DNA of 34,847 nucleotides. Source: an uncultured Saprospiraceae bacterium. GTDB lineage: Bacteria; Bacteroidota; Bacteroidia; Chitinophagales; Saprospiraceae. Each line of letters opens with the position of its first letter. The first letter of the stretch is position 1. This document shows positions 15,803-24,090 of this stretch, one piece after another. Under the pieces are notes generated by a model, which saw only the letters and a list, made by a program, of their open reading frames with translations, had not been told where the DNA came from and did not search any database. The position numbers and the translations under genes are program-made. The stretch spans positions 1-34,847 of the forward strand of contig CALLPK010000001.1 of NCBI GenBank assembly GCA_938015415.1. The letters run 5' to 3'.

Positions 15803-17050
15803 ATGAAAAGGGTTGTTGTAACAGGACTGGGAGCGCTTACTCCTATCGGAAATAACCTGCAGGCATACTATCATGGGTTACAAAACGGAAAAAGCGGAGC
15901 CGCTCCCATTACCCGTTTTGAGACCACTGAATTTAAAACAAAATTTGCCTGTGAGGTCAAAGATTTTACCCCTGAAGATCATTTAGATCGACGGGAGTTA
16001 AGGCGAATGGATCTTTATGCACAATTTGCTATGGTCGCCACTCAGGAAGCGATACAACATTCAGGTCTGGATCTCGAAAAGCTTGACCTTGATCGGTCTG
16101 GTGTTATTTGGGGATCTGGAATTGGAGGCTTGGCTACATTAGAACACGAAGTGACCGAACATGCCAACGGCAGCGGTACGCCCCGTTACAATCCCTTTAC
16201 CGTCCCTAAAATGATTGCGGATATTGCCGCTGGACTAATCTCTATTCAGTTTGGATTTAGGGGCGTCAACTACGCGACCGTTTCTGCCTGTGCTTCTTCT
16301 TCCCACGCCATTGCTGCCGCTATGGATTATATTCGACTGGGTCGGGCAGATGTGATTATTACCGGAGGATCGGAAGCTTCCGTTGCCAAGGTGGGCATCG
16401 GTGGGTTTAATGCAATGAAAGCATTATCTACCCGAAACGACGATTACAAAACGGCTTCCCGTCCATTCGATAAAGATCGGGACGGATTTGTTCTGGGAGA
16501 AGGTGCTGGTGCATTAATTCTGGAAGAATATGAACATGCCATTCAGCGTGGTGCGACCATTTACGCCGAAGTGCTTGGAGCCGGTGCTACTGCGGATGCA
16601 CATCATATGACGGCTCCTCACCCCGAGGGACTTGGCGCTATGAATGTGATGAAAATGGCAATTAGTGATGCTAAATTGAACCTAGAACAGATAGACTACG
16701 TAAACGTACACGGAACTTCTACGCCGCTGGGAGATATCGCAGAGACCATTGCCATAAAAAGAGTCTTTGGAGATCATGCCAATAAGCTAAATATTAGTTC
16801 TACCAAATCAATGACGGGCCATCTGTTAGGTGCTGCGGGAGCGATTGAATCTATCGCAGGTATTATGGCACTTAATCACGGCATTGTACCACCAACTATT
16901 AACCACTTTACGGACGATCCGGAAATAGATAATGCGTTAAACCTGACTTTTAACGAAGCGCAGGAGCGAGAAATTAACTATATTCTTAGCAATACTTTTG
17001 GATTCGGAGGACATAATTCTTCGCTTGTTTTTGGGAAATTTAAAGGCTAA
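15803..17050 (+). CDS. fabF: 3-oxoacyl-ACP synthase II (KAS II)
   Basis: FabF condenses malonyl-ACP with acyl-ACP to lengthen fatty acids. With the start at 15803 (MKRVVVTGLGALTPIGNN) the protein is 415 aa, and its catalytic triad falls at Cys163 (SACASSSHA), His303 (NVHGTSTPLGD) and His340 (KSMTGHLLGAAGA), the same numbers as in the Escherichia coli enzyme, which supports this start over the one seven codons upstream. The GFGGHNSS motif closes the C-terminus. Both His residues and the Cys place it in the KAS I/II group and not KAS III. It follows acpP with a 135-base structured gap. Confidence 0.96.
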   Translation: MKRVVVTGLGALTPIGNNLQAYYHGLQNGKSGAAPITRFETTEFKTKFACEVKDFTPEDHLDRRELRRMDLYAQFAMVATQEAIQHSGLDLEKLDLDRSGVIWGSGIGGLATLEHEVTEHANGSGTPRYNPFTVPKMIADIAAGLISIQFGFRGVNYATVSACASSSHAIAAAMDYIRLGRADVIITGGSEASVAKVGIGGFNAMKALSTRNDDYKTASRPFDKDRDGFVLGEGAGALILEEYEHAIQRGATIYAEVLGAGATADAHHMTAPHPEGLGAMNVMKMAISDAKLNLEQIDYVNVHGTSTPLGDIAETIAIKRVFGDHANKLNISSTKSMTGHLLGAAGAIESIAGIMALNHGIVPPTINHFTDDPEIDNALNLTFNEAQEREINYILSNTFGFGGHNSSLVFGKFKG

Positions 17051-17297
17051 TTAACGACAGATTTCTGTTATTCAGCATGAAAATCAGCAAAAGAATTGTG
17101 AAATTAAAAAATAGGTTGTACCTTGGATTTTAAAGAGTTTGGTTCTTAACCAAAGGCATACTTTGCCTTGAATCCCATCAATCACAAATTATTATTTGTA
17201 CTTTCGTACTAAAATTTACGAAGAAAACTGACAAAAGAAGGAGGACCAGTAGCCTGTGTTCGTTGATTATGTTTTGAAAGTTTCTACTCTAAAAATA

Positions 17298-17617
17298 TGA
17301 TAATGACTATCCGAGGTAGGATAATCATCTTCATTCTTTTACTTGCTATCCCAACAGCATTTTATACAGAAACCTAAGAAATACTTATCAATCGTACCTT
17401 TCTGCTAGTCATCCCTCTTTTCATATATATTTAGACTTATTTTTTATTAGTACACCATGTACTTGACCTTGTTGGATTACTTTGGTCGTAGTTTTCTTTT
17501 TTGAAATAAACCTACTCTATCCATTGATTTTCTCGCTTGGCTTGAAAGGGCTATTTTAAGATGGTATGGACTGATCTGCTTAATTGCATTTTATGGTCTG
17601 ATTTGTTTTGTGTATAA
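17298..17617 (+). pseudogene. Possible decayed small membrane-protein gene
   Basis: The 575-base gap between fabF and rnc has no intact gene. One frame from the ATG at 17298 reads MIMTIRGRIIIFILLLAIPT, then a stop, then a second hydrophobic stretch (RTFLLVIPLFIYI), a stop, and a third (TYFLLVHHVLDLVGLLWS), all in the same register, followed by further stops up to 17617. Successive hydrophobic segments kept in one frame but broken by TAA/TAG/TGA look like decay of a multi-helix protein. AT-rich DNA can produce hydrophobic runs by chance, so this is tentative. An imperfect 10-bp hairpin at 17303-17328 with a T-rich 3' side overlaps its beginning and could end fabF transcripts. Nothing else is recognised in 17051-17297. 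Confidence 0.3.
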
Positions 17618-17625
17618 TTTGTATA

Positions 17626-18363
17626 ATGATCAATTTTATTCGGAAATTTTATAACTATTTTTTCTCCGCTGACAAGCAGTTTGCCCGTCGGTTACGTCCT
17701 ATGCTGGGATTTATTCCGGCTAATATGGCATTGTTTAAACTGGCTTTTTATCACAAATCCAATTCTACGGACAAGTTATTATCCGTGCAGAGCAACGAGC
17801 GTCTGGAATACCTGGGAGATGCGGTGCTAGGAACGATTGTGGCAGAATATCTTTTTAAAAAGTATCCTGGTAGCGACGAAGGATTTTTAACGAAGATGCG
17901 TTCTAAAATTGTCAAGCGAAAATCCCTTAACCGGATTGCAGACAAGATGGGGCTGGACGAATTTTTGGCACAATATAACAATACCCGTCTGAGTAAATCC
18001 ATGCTCGGAAACGCACTGGAAGCACTAGTAGGAGCAGTGTATCTGGAACGGGGCTACAACGGAACCCGAACCTACGTGGTTAAAAAAATATTACGGGGCT
18101 ATCTGGACATTCACGAACTCGAAAGTTACGACGATAATTATAAGAGTCAGTTGCTGGAGTGGTGTCAGAAAAATGGTTCTATTGTTTCCTATAAAATGAT
18201 TGCGAAATATAAGTTTGAAAAGCGGGACAGATTTAAGGTTGCGGTTTTGATTGATGGTAAAAAATTAGCCACTGCTGACGATTTTAACAAAAAAAGTGCA
18301 GAACAAACGGCATCCGAAAAAGCTATTCAGGCCCTCGGAATTCTGCAGGAAACGCCGCAATAA
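17626..18363 (+). CDS. rnc: Ribonuclease III
   Basis: RNase III cuts double-stranded RNA in rRNA maturation and mRNA turnover. The 245-aa protein has the catalytic signature ERLEYLGDAVLGTIVAEYLF (58-77, with E58, E61 and D65) and the second metal-site helix GNALEALVGAVYLERG (128-143, Glu132). Position 129 is Asn where E. coli has an Asp; I recall GNALEA as the common form in this phylum, so it is not damage. The C-terminal dsRNA-binding domain spans about 173-240 (NYKSQLLEWCQKNGS, then KKSAEQTASEKAIQ). The ATG at 17626 is preferred; an in-frame TTG at 17608 would add six residues. It closes acpP-fabF-rnc but is separated from fabF by 575 bases. Confidence 0.94.
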   Translation: MINFIRKFYNYFFSADKQFARRLRPMLGFIPANMALFKLAFYHKSNSTDKLLSVQSNERLEYLGDAVLGTIVAEYLFKKYPGSDEGFLTKMRSKIVKRKSLNRIADKMGLDEFLAQYNNTRLSKSMLGNALEALVGAVYLERGYNGTRTYVVKKILRGYLDIHELESYDDNYKSQLLEWCQKNGSIVSYKMIAKYKFEKRDRFKVAVLIDGKKLATADDFNKKSAEQTASEKAIQALGILQETPQ

Positions 18364-18420
18364 TATTTCTAACAATAATTTGGCAACTTTAAAGCTGGGG
18401 ATAATAAACTATAAATAAAG

Positions 18421-18460
18421 CTGATTAGCTAACTGGCCAACCAGCGAACTAGCCAGCTGG
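18421..18460. repeat. Degenerate octamer tandem repeat downstream of rnc
   Basis: Five consecutive 8-bp units: CTGATTAG, CTAACTGG, CCAACCAG, CGAACTAG, CCAGCTGG. They keep C at position 1 and G at position 8 in every unit and A/G-C/T content between. The array starts 58 bases after the rnc stop and is followed by an A-run. It shares the period of 8 but not the unit with the arrays at 23985, 26840, 28043, 29563 and 33645. Confidence 0.65.
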
Positions 18461-18515
18461 TAAAAAAATACTGGGCCTATTATTCTAATTCACTACACTG
18501 TATTCAACCCCACTT

Positions 18516-19832
18516 GTGACCGAAGCCATGATTCTTTCTTATGCCCCCGACCTTGCTACTGCCGACCGAAGTGAGCAGTATGCAGATGCGGCCAAATGGG
18601 TCATTCTGGCCCGTCAGAAAAATCTCTTCTGGGGCCGTTGTCGTGGTAGTAGCAGTAATACTTACAAAATTTCCATTCAATTAGACGGACCTTATTTTAA
18701 CTGTAATTGCCCTGCTCGTAATAAACCCTGCAAACACATCCTGGGGCTCATGCTCCTTTTTGTCCGTCAACCTAAAGAATTTCGTCAAGCCAGCGAAGCC
18801 CCCGATTGGGTAAATCTTTGGAAAAATAAAAAAATACCGGATGCTTTGGTTTCTGTAAAAAAGAACGCATCCGACGAAATGGCGAAGCTGGACAAACGGT
18901 TACAAAACCGACTGCTACGACTGCAACGGATGACCGCTGGGGTAGAAGATTTGGAGGTCTGGTTGCTGGATTTGATACGGCAAGGAATGGCTTCGGTTGA
19001 AGAACAGGACTATAACTTCTGGCAGGATTTATCGGCCCGGATGGTCGACACACAACTGAGTGCCCTCGGCCCAAAAATTCGTTCTTTACAACTATTGCCC
19101 ACTACCTTAGACGATTGGCCGGATCATCTGCTCCGGGAATTAGCGGAGCTTTATTTATTGGTTGCTGGGTTTAAACAATTGGACCAATTGCCCGAATTGC
19201 TGCGCGAACAAATCATTCGGGTCGCTGGCATCACGGATAAAAAATCAGATATTCTGGCTCAGCCCGGTTTGGTGGATCAGTGGGGCGTAGTAGGAAATTT
19301 TGAAGGAATAAATCTGGATAATATCGCTTATCGAAAAACCTGGTTGCTGGGACGTCAATGCAAAAAATATGCGCTGATCCTGGATTATAGTTTTAATAAT
19401 ATGGGCTACGATCAACACTGGCAAACCGGACATATCTATTCGGGAGAACTGGTGTATTATCCGGCTAGTTATCCATTGCGAGCATTGGTAAAATTACCCG
19501 ATCCGACGGGCGAAAGTATCGAATCACTAAAAGGGGCTAACAGTATCAATGATTTTTTAGAAACCTACGCGCGGGCACTGGCGGATAACCCGTGGTTGGC
19601 AGACTTTCCGGTTTGTTTGGAAAAACTGATTCCCGTCACTACTTCCGAAGGACTCGTATTGGTAGATTCCGAAAAAAAATATATTCCTGCACTGACCAGG
19701 CCGGAAGACAACTGGCGATTACTGGCACTGAGTGCAGGATGTCCAATTACTATCTTTGGTGAATGGACGGGAGATGCATTGCTGCCGTTGAGTGCGGTGG
19801 TGGATGGGCGGTTTGTGGTTTTTGGGAATTGA
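18516..19832 (+). CDS. SWIM zinc-finger domain protein
   Basis: The 438-aa protein carries a SWIM zinc finger near its N-terminus: Cys63, Cys65, Cys72 and His74 in FNCNCPARNKPCKHILGLML, the expected CxC-x(n)-CxH. SWIM domains bind DNA or proteins. The remaining 340 residues are helical with many Trp and Leu and no motif I recognise; no nuclease or helicase motif is present. In other bacteria SWIM proteins of this size often sit with MoxR-type AAA+ ATPase and von Willebrand A-domain genes; none of these is in this window, so the gene is solitary here. The start is a GTG at 18516; an ATG at 18528 would shorten the protein by four residues. No terminator is clear after it, only a 5-bp GGGTC/GACCC hairpin at 19892-19905. 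Confidence 0.87.
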   Translation: MTEAMILSYAPDLATADRSEQYADAAKWVILARQKNLFWGRCRGSSSNTYKISIQLDGPYFNCNCPARNKPCKHILGLMLLFVRQPKEFRQASEAPDWVNLWKNKKIPDALVSVKKNASDEMAKLDKRLQNRLLRLQRMTAGVEDLEVWLLDLIRQGMASVEEQDYNFWQDLSARMVDTQLSALGPKIRSLQLLPTTLDDWPDHLLRELAELYLLVAGFKQLDQLPELLREQIIRVAGITDKKSDILAQPGLVDQWGVVGNFEGINLDNIAYRKTWLLGRQCKKYALILDYSFNNMGYDQHWQTGHIYSGELVYYPASYPLRALVKLPDPTGESIESLKGANSINDFLETYARALADNPWLADFPVCLEKLIPVTTSEGLVLVDSEKKYIPALTRPEDNWRLLALSAGCPITIFGEWTGDALLPLSAVVDGRFVVFGN

Positions 19833-20002
19833 GGCTTGTGAATTTTGTATTTTGACTGAGAAATATTTTACAATTTTTTTGTTATTCATTCGGGTCATTC
19901 GACCCCGTTTCTTCTCGCTAATCAATTATCATTTTAATGATTTTTTTCCAAAATGTATTGTTTTTTTATTAAGAAAGTAATGGACATTCAAAATGTATAT
20001 GT

Positions 20003-20010
20003 TATATTTG
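20003..20010 (+). promoter_or_regulatory. -7 element of the DUF3857 operon
   Basis: TATATTTG is an exact TAnnTTTG match 37 bases before the ATG at 20048. No clean -33 TTTG is seen at the right distance, so the call rests on the -7 match and position. Confidence 0.4.
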
Positions 20011-20047
20011 TTGTGTTCAAATGTTAAATAACACGAAATTTTATTAG

Positions 20048-22042
20048 ATGAAAAGGTTGCTCTTGATTTGTTGTTGTATTAGTTTAGCAGGTTTGGTTTT
20101 TGCGCAAAAGCCACCCATCAAGTGGGGCAAGACAGATGAGGCGGATTTGACAATGACTAGTTATCCCGGTGATTCAGAAGCAGAAGCTGCGATACTAACA
20201 GATTTTGCCACCCTAGAATTTAATTTTAAAGGAAGCACTAGCTACGTGATGAATCGTCATGTCCGGATAAAAATTTTTAAAGAATCCGGGTTTGATCGGG
20301 GAGATATTGAGATTCCATATTATTCACATGATAAAGTGCAAGGTATCACTTCCTTAAGAGCGCAGGTGATTTTGCCGAATGGAGAAAAAGTAAAGCTGAA
20401 CAAGAAAGACATTTTTACAGAAAAAATTAATGAATACTGGTCTCAAAAGAAATTTGCGATGCCTTCATTAGAAAAGGGTGCTATTATCGAATATAGTTAC
20501 GTAAAAGAATCAGGTGGTATCTATGATTTGGACGATTGGTATTTTCAAACCAATATTCCTACTCGCCACAGTGAACTGAGAACTAATATTCCCGAATGGT
20601 TTAAGTACATTTCCTTCACTCAGGGAGAAGCTCCCGAAGTAGAAACTCAGGTTAAAGTAGAAACAATTGAATTTAACAATCAACGGTCTTCGGTAAAAAC
20701 AACAAATGGAAGCATCTCCGCCCGGATCATTCAGAATAGTTATATAATGAGAGATGTCCCCGCTATGAAGCCGGAGCGATTTATAACTACCATGAAAGAT
20801 TATTATGCTAAAATTAGTTTTCAATTAAAATCCATCCAATATCCCAATAGCATAGCTCGACAAGTTAGCTCAAGCTGGGAAAAGGTAGCGGAAAATTTAA
20901 AGAAACATAATTCCTTTGGTGACCAAATTTATAAAGCCCGTAATACCAAAAAGCTTATGGAAGCCGTCAGTCCCCTGGTCGCTTCTGTTACGGATCCCCA
21001 AGAAAAATTAATGATTGTTTATAATTTCATTAATAGTAATGTGACGTGGAATGAGTTTATGGGTATTTATACAATAAAAAGTTTAGACGATGCCTTCGAA
21101 AATAAGCTGGCTACTGCCGGAGAAATGAATCTGATGTTAGTCGCTGTTTGTCAGCAACTGGGACTCGAAACCTATCCGGTGTTGATTAGTACTCGTTCTC
21201 ACGGGAAAGTGCTGGAATTATACCCCAAAACGGATCAGTTTAATCACGTATTGGCTTTTGTGAAAACGGGTGATAAAGAACAATTATTAGACGTAGGAAG
21301 TGAGCATCGCAGTGCGGAATATCTACGGGCGAATTCGCTCAACTACCGAGGATGGCTTGTTGATGGCCCTCAGTCCCAATGGATTAATATCGCGGTTCCT
21401 GCGGACGTTGAAAAGATGATCATCAACGCAGAATTGTCTGCGGATGGAACTTTGACTGGAAGTATTCAGGAAATTTGTTCCGGATATACGGCGATGGGGC
21501 GCCGTCAGGCTTATTATGAGAATATGAAAAAAGACCACGAGCATATTTTGGGCAATTGGCAGAGCAGTTTTCCAGATGCTAAAGTTAGTAACCTCAATTT
21601 TGCTAATCCAGAAAAAGCGAACGAATCCTTTAAGTCTTCCCTGGAAATCGAGTTGCCCAACGCAGCACAGATCAATGACGATTTTATCTATATGTCTCCA
21701 ATGCTCGGAAATGGATACGAAGAAAATCCACTTAAACTTGAAAGTCGTACTTTTTCTGTAGATATGCCTTTTCAAATTAAAGAACAATACGTAATTAATC
21801 TGACCATTCCTGAGGGATATGCGGTGGAGGAATTACCTGAACCAGCACTCGTGAAGATGGAGGAGGATGGAGGAGTTTTTAGATATTTGGTTAGTGAAAA
21901 TGATGGAAAAATTCAAATTACCAGCAAAATTCATATTAAAAAGAATCGTTACAAACCCGATGAATATCAGGGTATTCGACACTTTTATGATTTGATTATA
22001 GAAAAACAAGGAGAGCAAATCGTTTTGAAAAAGAAGAGCTAG
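20048..22042 (+). CDS. DUF3857/transglutaminase-like secreted protein, catalytic Cys replaced
   Basis: The 664-aa protein starts with a signal peptide (LLLICCCISLAGLVFAQ) and belongs to the Bacteroidota DUF3857 family: an N-terminal beta-rich DUF3857 domain (about 45-260, with RVQGITSLRAQVILPNGEKV-like text near 97-117), a papain-fold transglutaminase-like core (about 300-425) and a C-terminal DUF3858-type beta domain. In the core the nucleophile position reads LATAGEMNLML: Ala357 stands where active relatives have Cys before the conserved [SG]E[MI]N. The His (H400 in FNHVLAFV) and Asp (D415 in LLDVGS) positions are kept. It is therefore probably a non-catalytic paralogue, perhaps binding peptides or cell wall. 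The next gene, 39 bases on, encodes an intact relative, so they form an operon. The physiological role of the family is not established. Confidence 0.85.
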   Translation: MKRLLLICCCISLAGLVFAQKPPIKWGKTDEADLTMTSYPGDSEAEAAILTDFATLEFNFKGSTSYVMNRHVRIKIFKESGFDRGDIEIPYYSHDKVQGITSLRAQVILPNGEKVKLNKKDIFTEKINEYWSQKKFAMPSLEKGAIIEYSYVKESGGIYDLDDWYFQTNIPTRHSELRTNIPEWFKYISFTQGEAPEVETQVKVETIEFNNQRSSVKTTNGSISARIIQNSYIMRDVPAMKPERFITTMKDYYAKISFQLKSIQYPNSIARQVSSSWEKVAENLKKHNSFGDQIYKARNTKKLMEAVSPLVASVTDPQEKLMIVYNFINSNVTWNEFMGIYTIKSLDDAFENKLATAGEMNLMLVAVCQQLGLETYPVLISTRSHGKVLELYPKTDQFNHVLAFVKTGDKEQLLDVGSEHRSAEYLRANSLNYRGWLVDGPQSQWINIAVPADVEKMIINAELSADGTLTGSIQEICSGYTAMGRRQAYYENMKKDHEHILGNWQSSFPDAKVSNLNFANPEKANESFKSSLEIELPNAAQINDDFIYMSPMLGNGYEENPLKLESRTFSVDMPFQIKEQYVINLTIPEGYAVEELPEPALVKMEEDGGVFRYLVSENDGKIQITSKIHIKKNRYKPDEYQGIRHFYDLIIEKQGEQIVLKKKS

Positions 22043-22081
22043 AGTATCAGTTCTTTAAACAACTTTTAAGTAAATACGCGT

Positions 22082-23980
22082 ATGAATAAAATTATCGCCT
22101 TTTGTTGTTTTATTTTGTTAACGGGAAGTGTAACGGCCCAAAATTCATTGTATAACTCCTTACTGATTCCGGACGCTTTACAGAAGGATGCAAATGAGGT
22201 AATACGTTCAGAAAAATCAGAATTTATTGTTAATAATATCTCCGAAGCAGTAGAAACAGAAACAGTGGTAGTGACTATCTTAAATGGAGAAAGTGATGCT
22301 AATGAATTAGTTTTTTACTACGATCAATATTCAAAAATAAAAAAGCTTTGGGCAAAAGTATATGACGGAAATGGTAATGAGGTGAACGCGTATAAACAAA
22401 AAGATTTTAGCGACCGTAGTGCCATTGGTAGTAATACCATTTATTCAGATACCCGGTATAAATATTTAACCGTCAATCACAGCAGCTATCCGTATACGAT
22501 CGAATATCATTGCACTAAGGAACATAAAGGAATCATGTCTTATCCCGATTATAGGATAAATGGTTTCGGGCAATCGGTACAATTCTTTGAAGTTAAAATA
22601 GCGGTACCTCCGGGACTTGATATTCATAGTAAACAAGAAAATGTCAAACTAAGGACTTCTGTTGATAAGGTTGGAGGTACCAAAATTTATACCTGGACCG
22701 GAAAGAATTTACCAGCTTTAAAGCGCGAAGTGTATATGCCCAATAACCAAAAATATCCGGTACTCCGGATTAGTGCTACCAAATTTGCGGTGGATAAATA
22801 CGAAGGGGATATGTCTACCTGGAAATCTTTTGGTTCATTTTTATATGAACTAAACAAAGACCGTCAGGGGCTGAGCTTACAAACGCAGGAAAAGGTTAGA
22901 GCAGTAACAGACGATGCGGCTACCGATCGGGAAAAGATTAAACGAATTTATGAGTATATGCAAAGCGAAGTTCGTTACGTAAGTGTACAGTTAGGAATCG
23001 GTGGCTGGCAATCTTTTGATGCGCAGTACGTAGAAAAAAATAAGTACGGAGATTGTAAAGCACTTTCTAATTACATGAAGTCTTTACTGGAGGTCGTGGA
23101 CATTCCTGCGAACTGGGTGATTCTTCACCGGGGATACCGTGGACGTCAGGAAATCGACGAAAATTTTGTGAATCCTGGTTTTGCAAATCATATGATACTC
23201 TATGTTCCTTCGGAAGATATGTGGCTGGAATGTACCAGTAAAGATTATCCACCTAATTATTTAGGAGGAGACAACCACGATCGTCCCGTTTTAATAGTGA
23301 GCGAAAAAGGAGGTAAAATATACCGGACGCCAAAATATGGTTTGGAAGAAAACAAGTCTTCGACTCGCGCCAATATTAAGCTGGATGCAAAGGGTGGGGC
23401 CGTCATAAAAAAGCAAACTACCTGCCAAGGCCCTAGTCACGACATCTATCGCCAGCTTAAAAATTATCCAAAAACAGACGTTGAAAAATATATCGTCCGC
23501 AGTACTTCATTACCCGGACTGACGCTGGATAAATTTGCGATTGAAACGGATCCGGATACGCCAACTGCGACGGTAGATTTTAACATTACCGTTCCCCACT
23601 ATGCATCCAAAGCAGGTAAAAGGGTTTTTGTACCCATCAATAATTTAAATCCGTTCACGAAAGTACCCAAAGCGGAGGAGCATAGAATTCATCCGGTAAA
23701 AATTGAGAATGATTACCACGAAAAAGACGAATATGTTTTCGTTCTTCCGGAAGGATATAAAGTAGAAAGTGCCCCAAAAGAAAAAGGTCTGCTGGAATCC
23801 AAATACGGAAAATTTTCTCTTGATCTGAAAGTGACGGACAAAACTGTTACCGTTACTCGAATCCTGGATATTTACGCTGTTGAATTACCGGCGACCGACT
23901 ATGATAAATTACGTGATTTTTATAAAAAAATTGCGCAGCTGGATGCGGCGAAAATGGTATTGGTTAAGAAGGCGACGTAG
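22082..23980 (+). CDS. DUF3857/transglutaminase-like secreted protein with intact Cys
   Basis: The 632-aa protein has a signal peptide (IIAFCCFILLTGSVTAQ), a DUF3857 domain (about 40-250), a transglutaminase-like core and a C-terminal beta domain. The core has Cys325 in NKYGDCKALSNYMKSLL, His370 in GFANHMILYVP and the WLECTSKD segment; Glu383 occupies the place where many relatives have Asp in WLDCT, a point to check before calling it fully active. The transglutaminase fold in bacterial exported proteins usually gives protease or peptide cross-linking activity, but substrates for this family are unknown. It follows the Cys-less paralogue by 39 bases. A repeat array begins four bases after its stop and a strong hairpin follows. 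Confidence 0.88.
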   Translation: MNKIIAFCCFILLTGSVTAQNSLYNSLLIPDALQKDANEVIRSEKSEFIVNNISEAVETETVVVTILNGESDANELVFYYDQYSKIKKLWAKVYDGNGNEVNAYKQKDFSDRSAIGSNTIYSDTRYKYLTVNHSSYPYTIEYHCTKEHKGIMSYPDYRINGFGQSVQFFEVKIAVPPGLDIHSKQENVKLRTSVDKVGGTKIYTWTGKNLPALKREVYMPNNQKYPVLRISATKFAVDKYEGDMSTWKSFGSFLYELNKDRQGLSLQTQEKVRAVTDDAATDREKIKRIYEYMQSEVRYVSVQLGIGGWQSFDAQYVEKNKYGDCKALSNYMKSLLEVVDIPANWVILHRGYRGRQEIDENFVNPGFANHMILYVPSEDMWLECTSKDYPPNYLGGDNHDRPVLIVSEKGGKIYRTPKYGLEENKSSTRANIKLDAKGGAVIKKQTTCQGPSHDIYRQLKNYPKTDVEKYIVRSTSLPGLTLDKFAIETDPDTPTATVDFNITVPHYASKAGKRVFVPINNLNPFTKVPKAEEHRIHPVKIENDYHEKDEYVFVLPEGYKVESAPKEKGLLESKYGKFSLDLKVTDKTVTVTRILDIYAVELPATDYDKLRDFYKKIAQLDAAKMVLVKKAT

Positions 23981-23984
23981 GAAT

Positions 23985-24020
23985 GTTGAAGCGTTGAATT
24001 GTTGAGGCGCTTCGCTTGTT
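23985..24020. repeat. Octamer repeat array, GTTGAANN type (copy 1)
   Basis: Units GTTGAAGC, GTTGAATT and GTTGAGGC run in exact 8-bp register from 23985 to 24008 and are followed by GCTTCGCTTGTT. The 14-base core GCGCTTCGCTTGTT is shared with the array at 28043. The array starts four bases after the stop codon of the upstream gene and runs straight into the hairpin at 24023-24063. Confidence 0.7.
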
Positions 24021-24022
24021 AA

Positions 24023-24063
24023 AAAAAACGTAGATACAGGCAGTTCTTGTATCTACGTTTTTT
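24023..24063. terminator. Bidirectional terminator hairpin, ACGTAGATACA type (copy 1)
   Basis: A perfect 16-bp stem: AAAAAACGTAGATACA at 24023-24038 with TGTATCTACGTTTTTT at 24048-24063, 9-base loop. It lies between converging genes and can serve both. Nearly the same stem recurs at 28131-28172, so it is a repeated sequence and not just any terminator. Confidence 0.88.
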
Positions 24064-24090
24064 GCGTTTTCACGGTATTGTTTTTACGTT

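Noticed and set aside
19892-19905. GGGTC/GACCC hairpin after the SWIM gene as a terminator
   Set aside because: Only 5 bp with no T-run; too weak to call.
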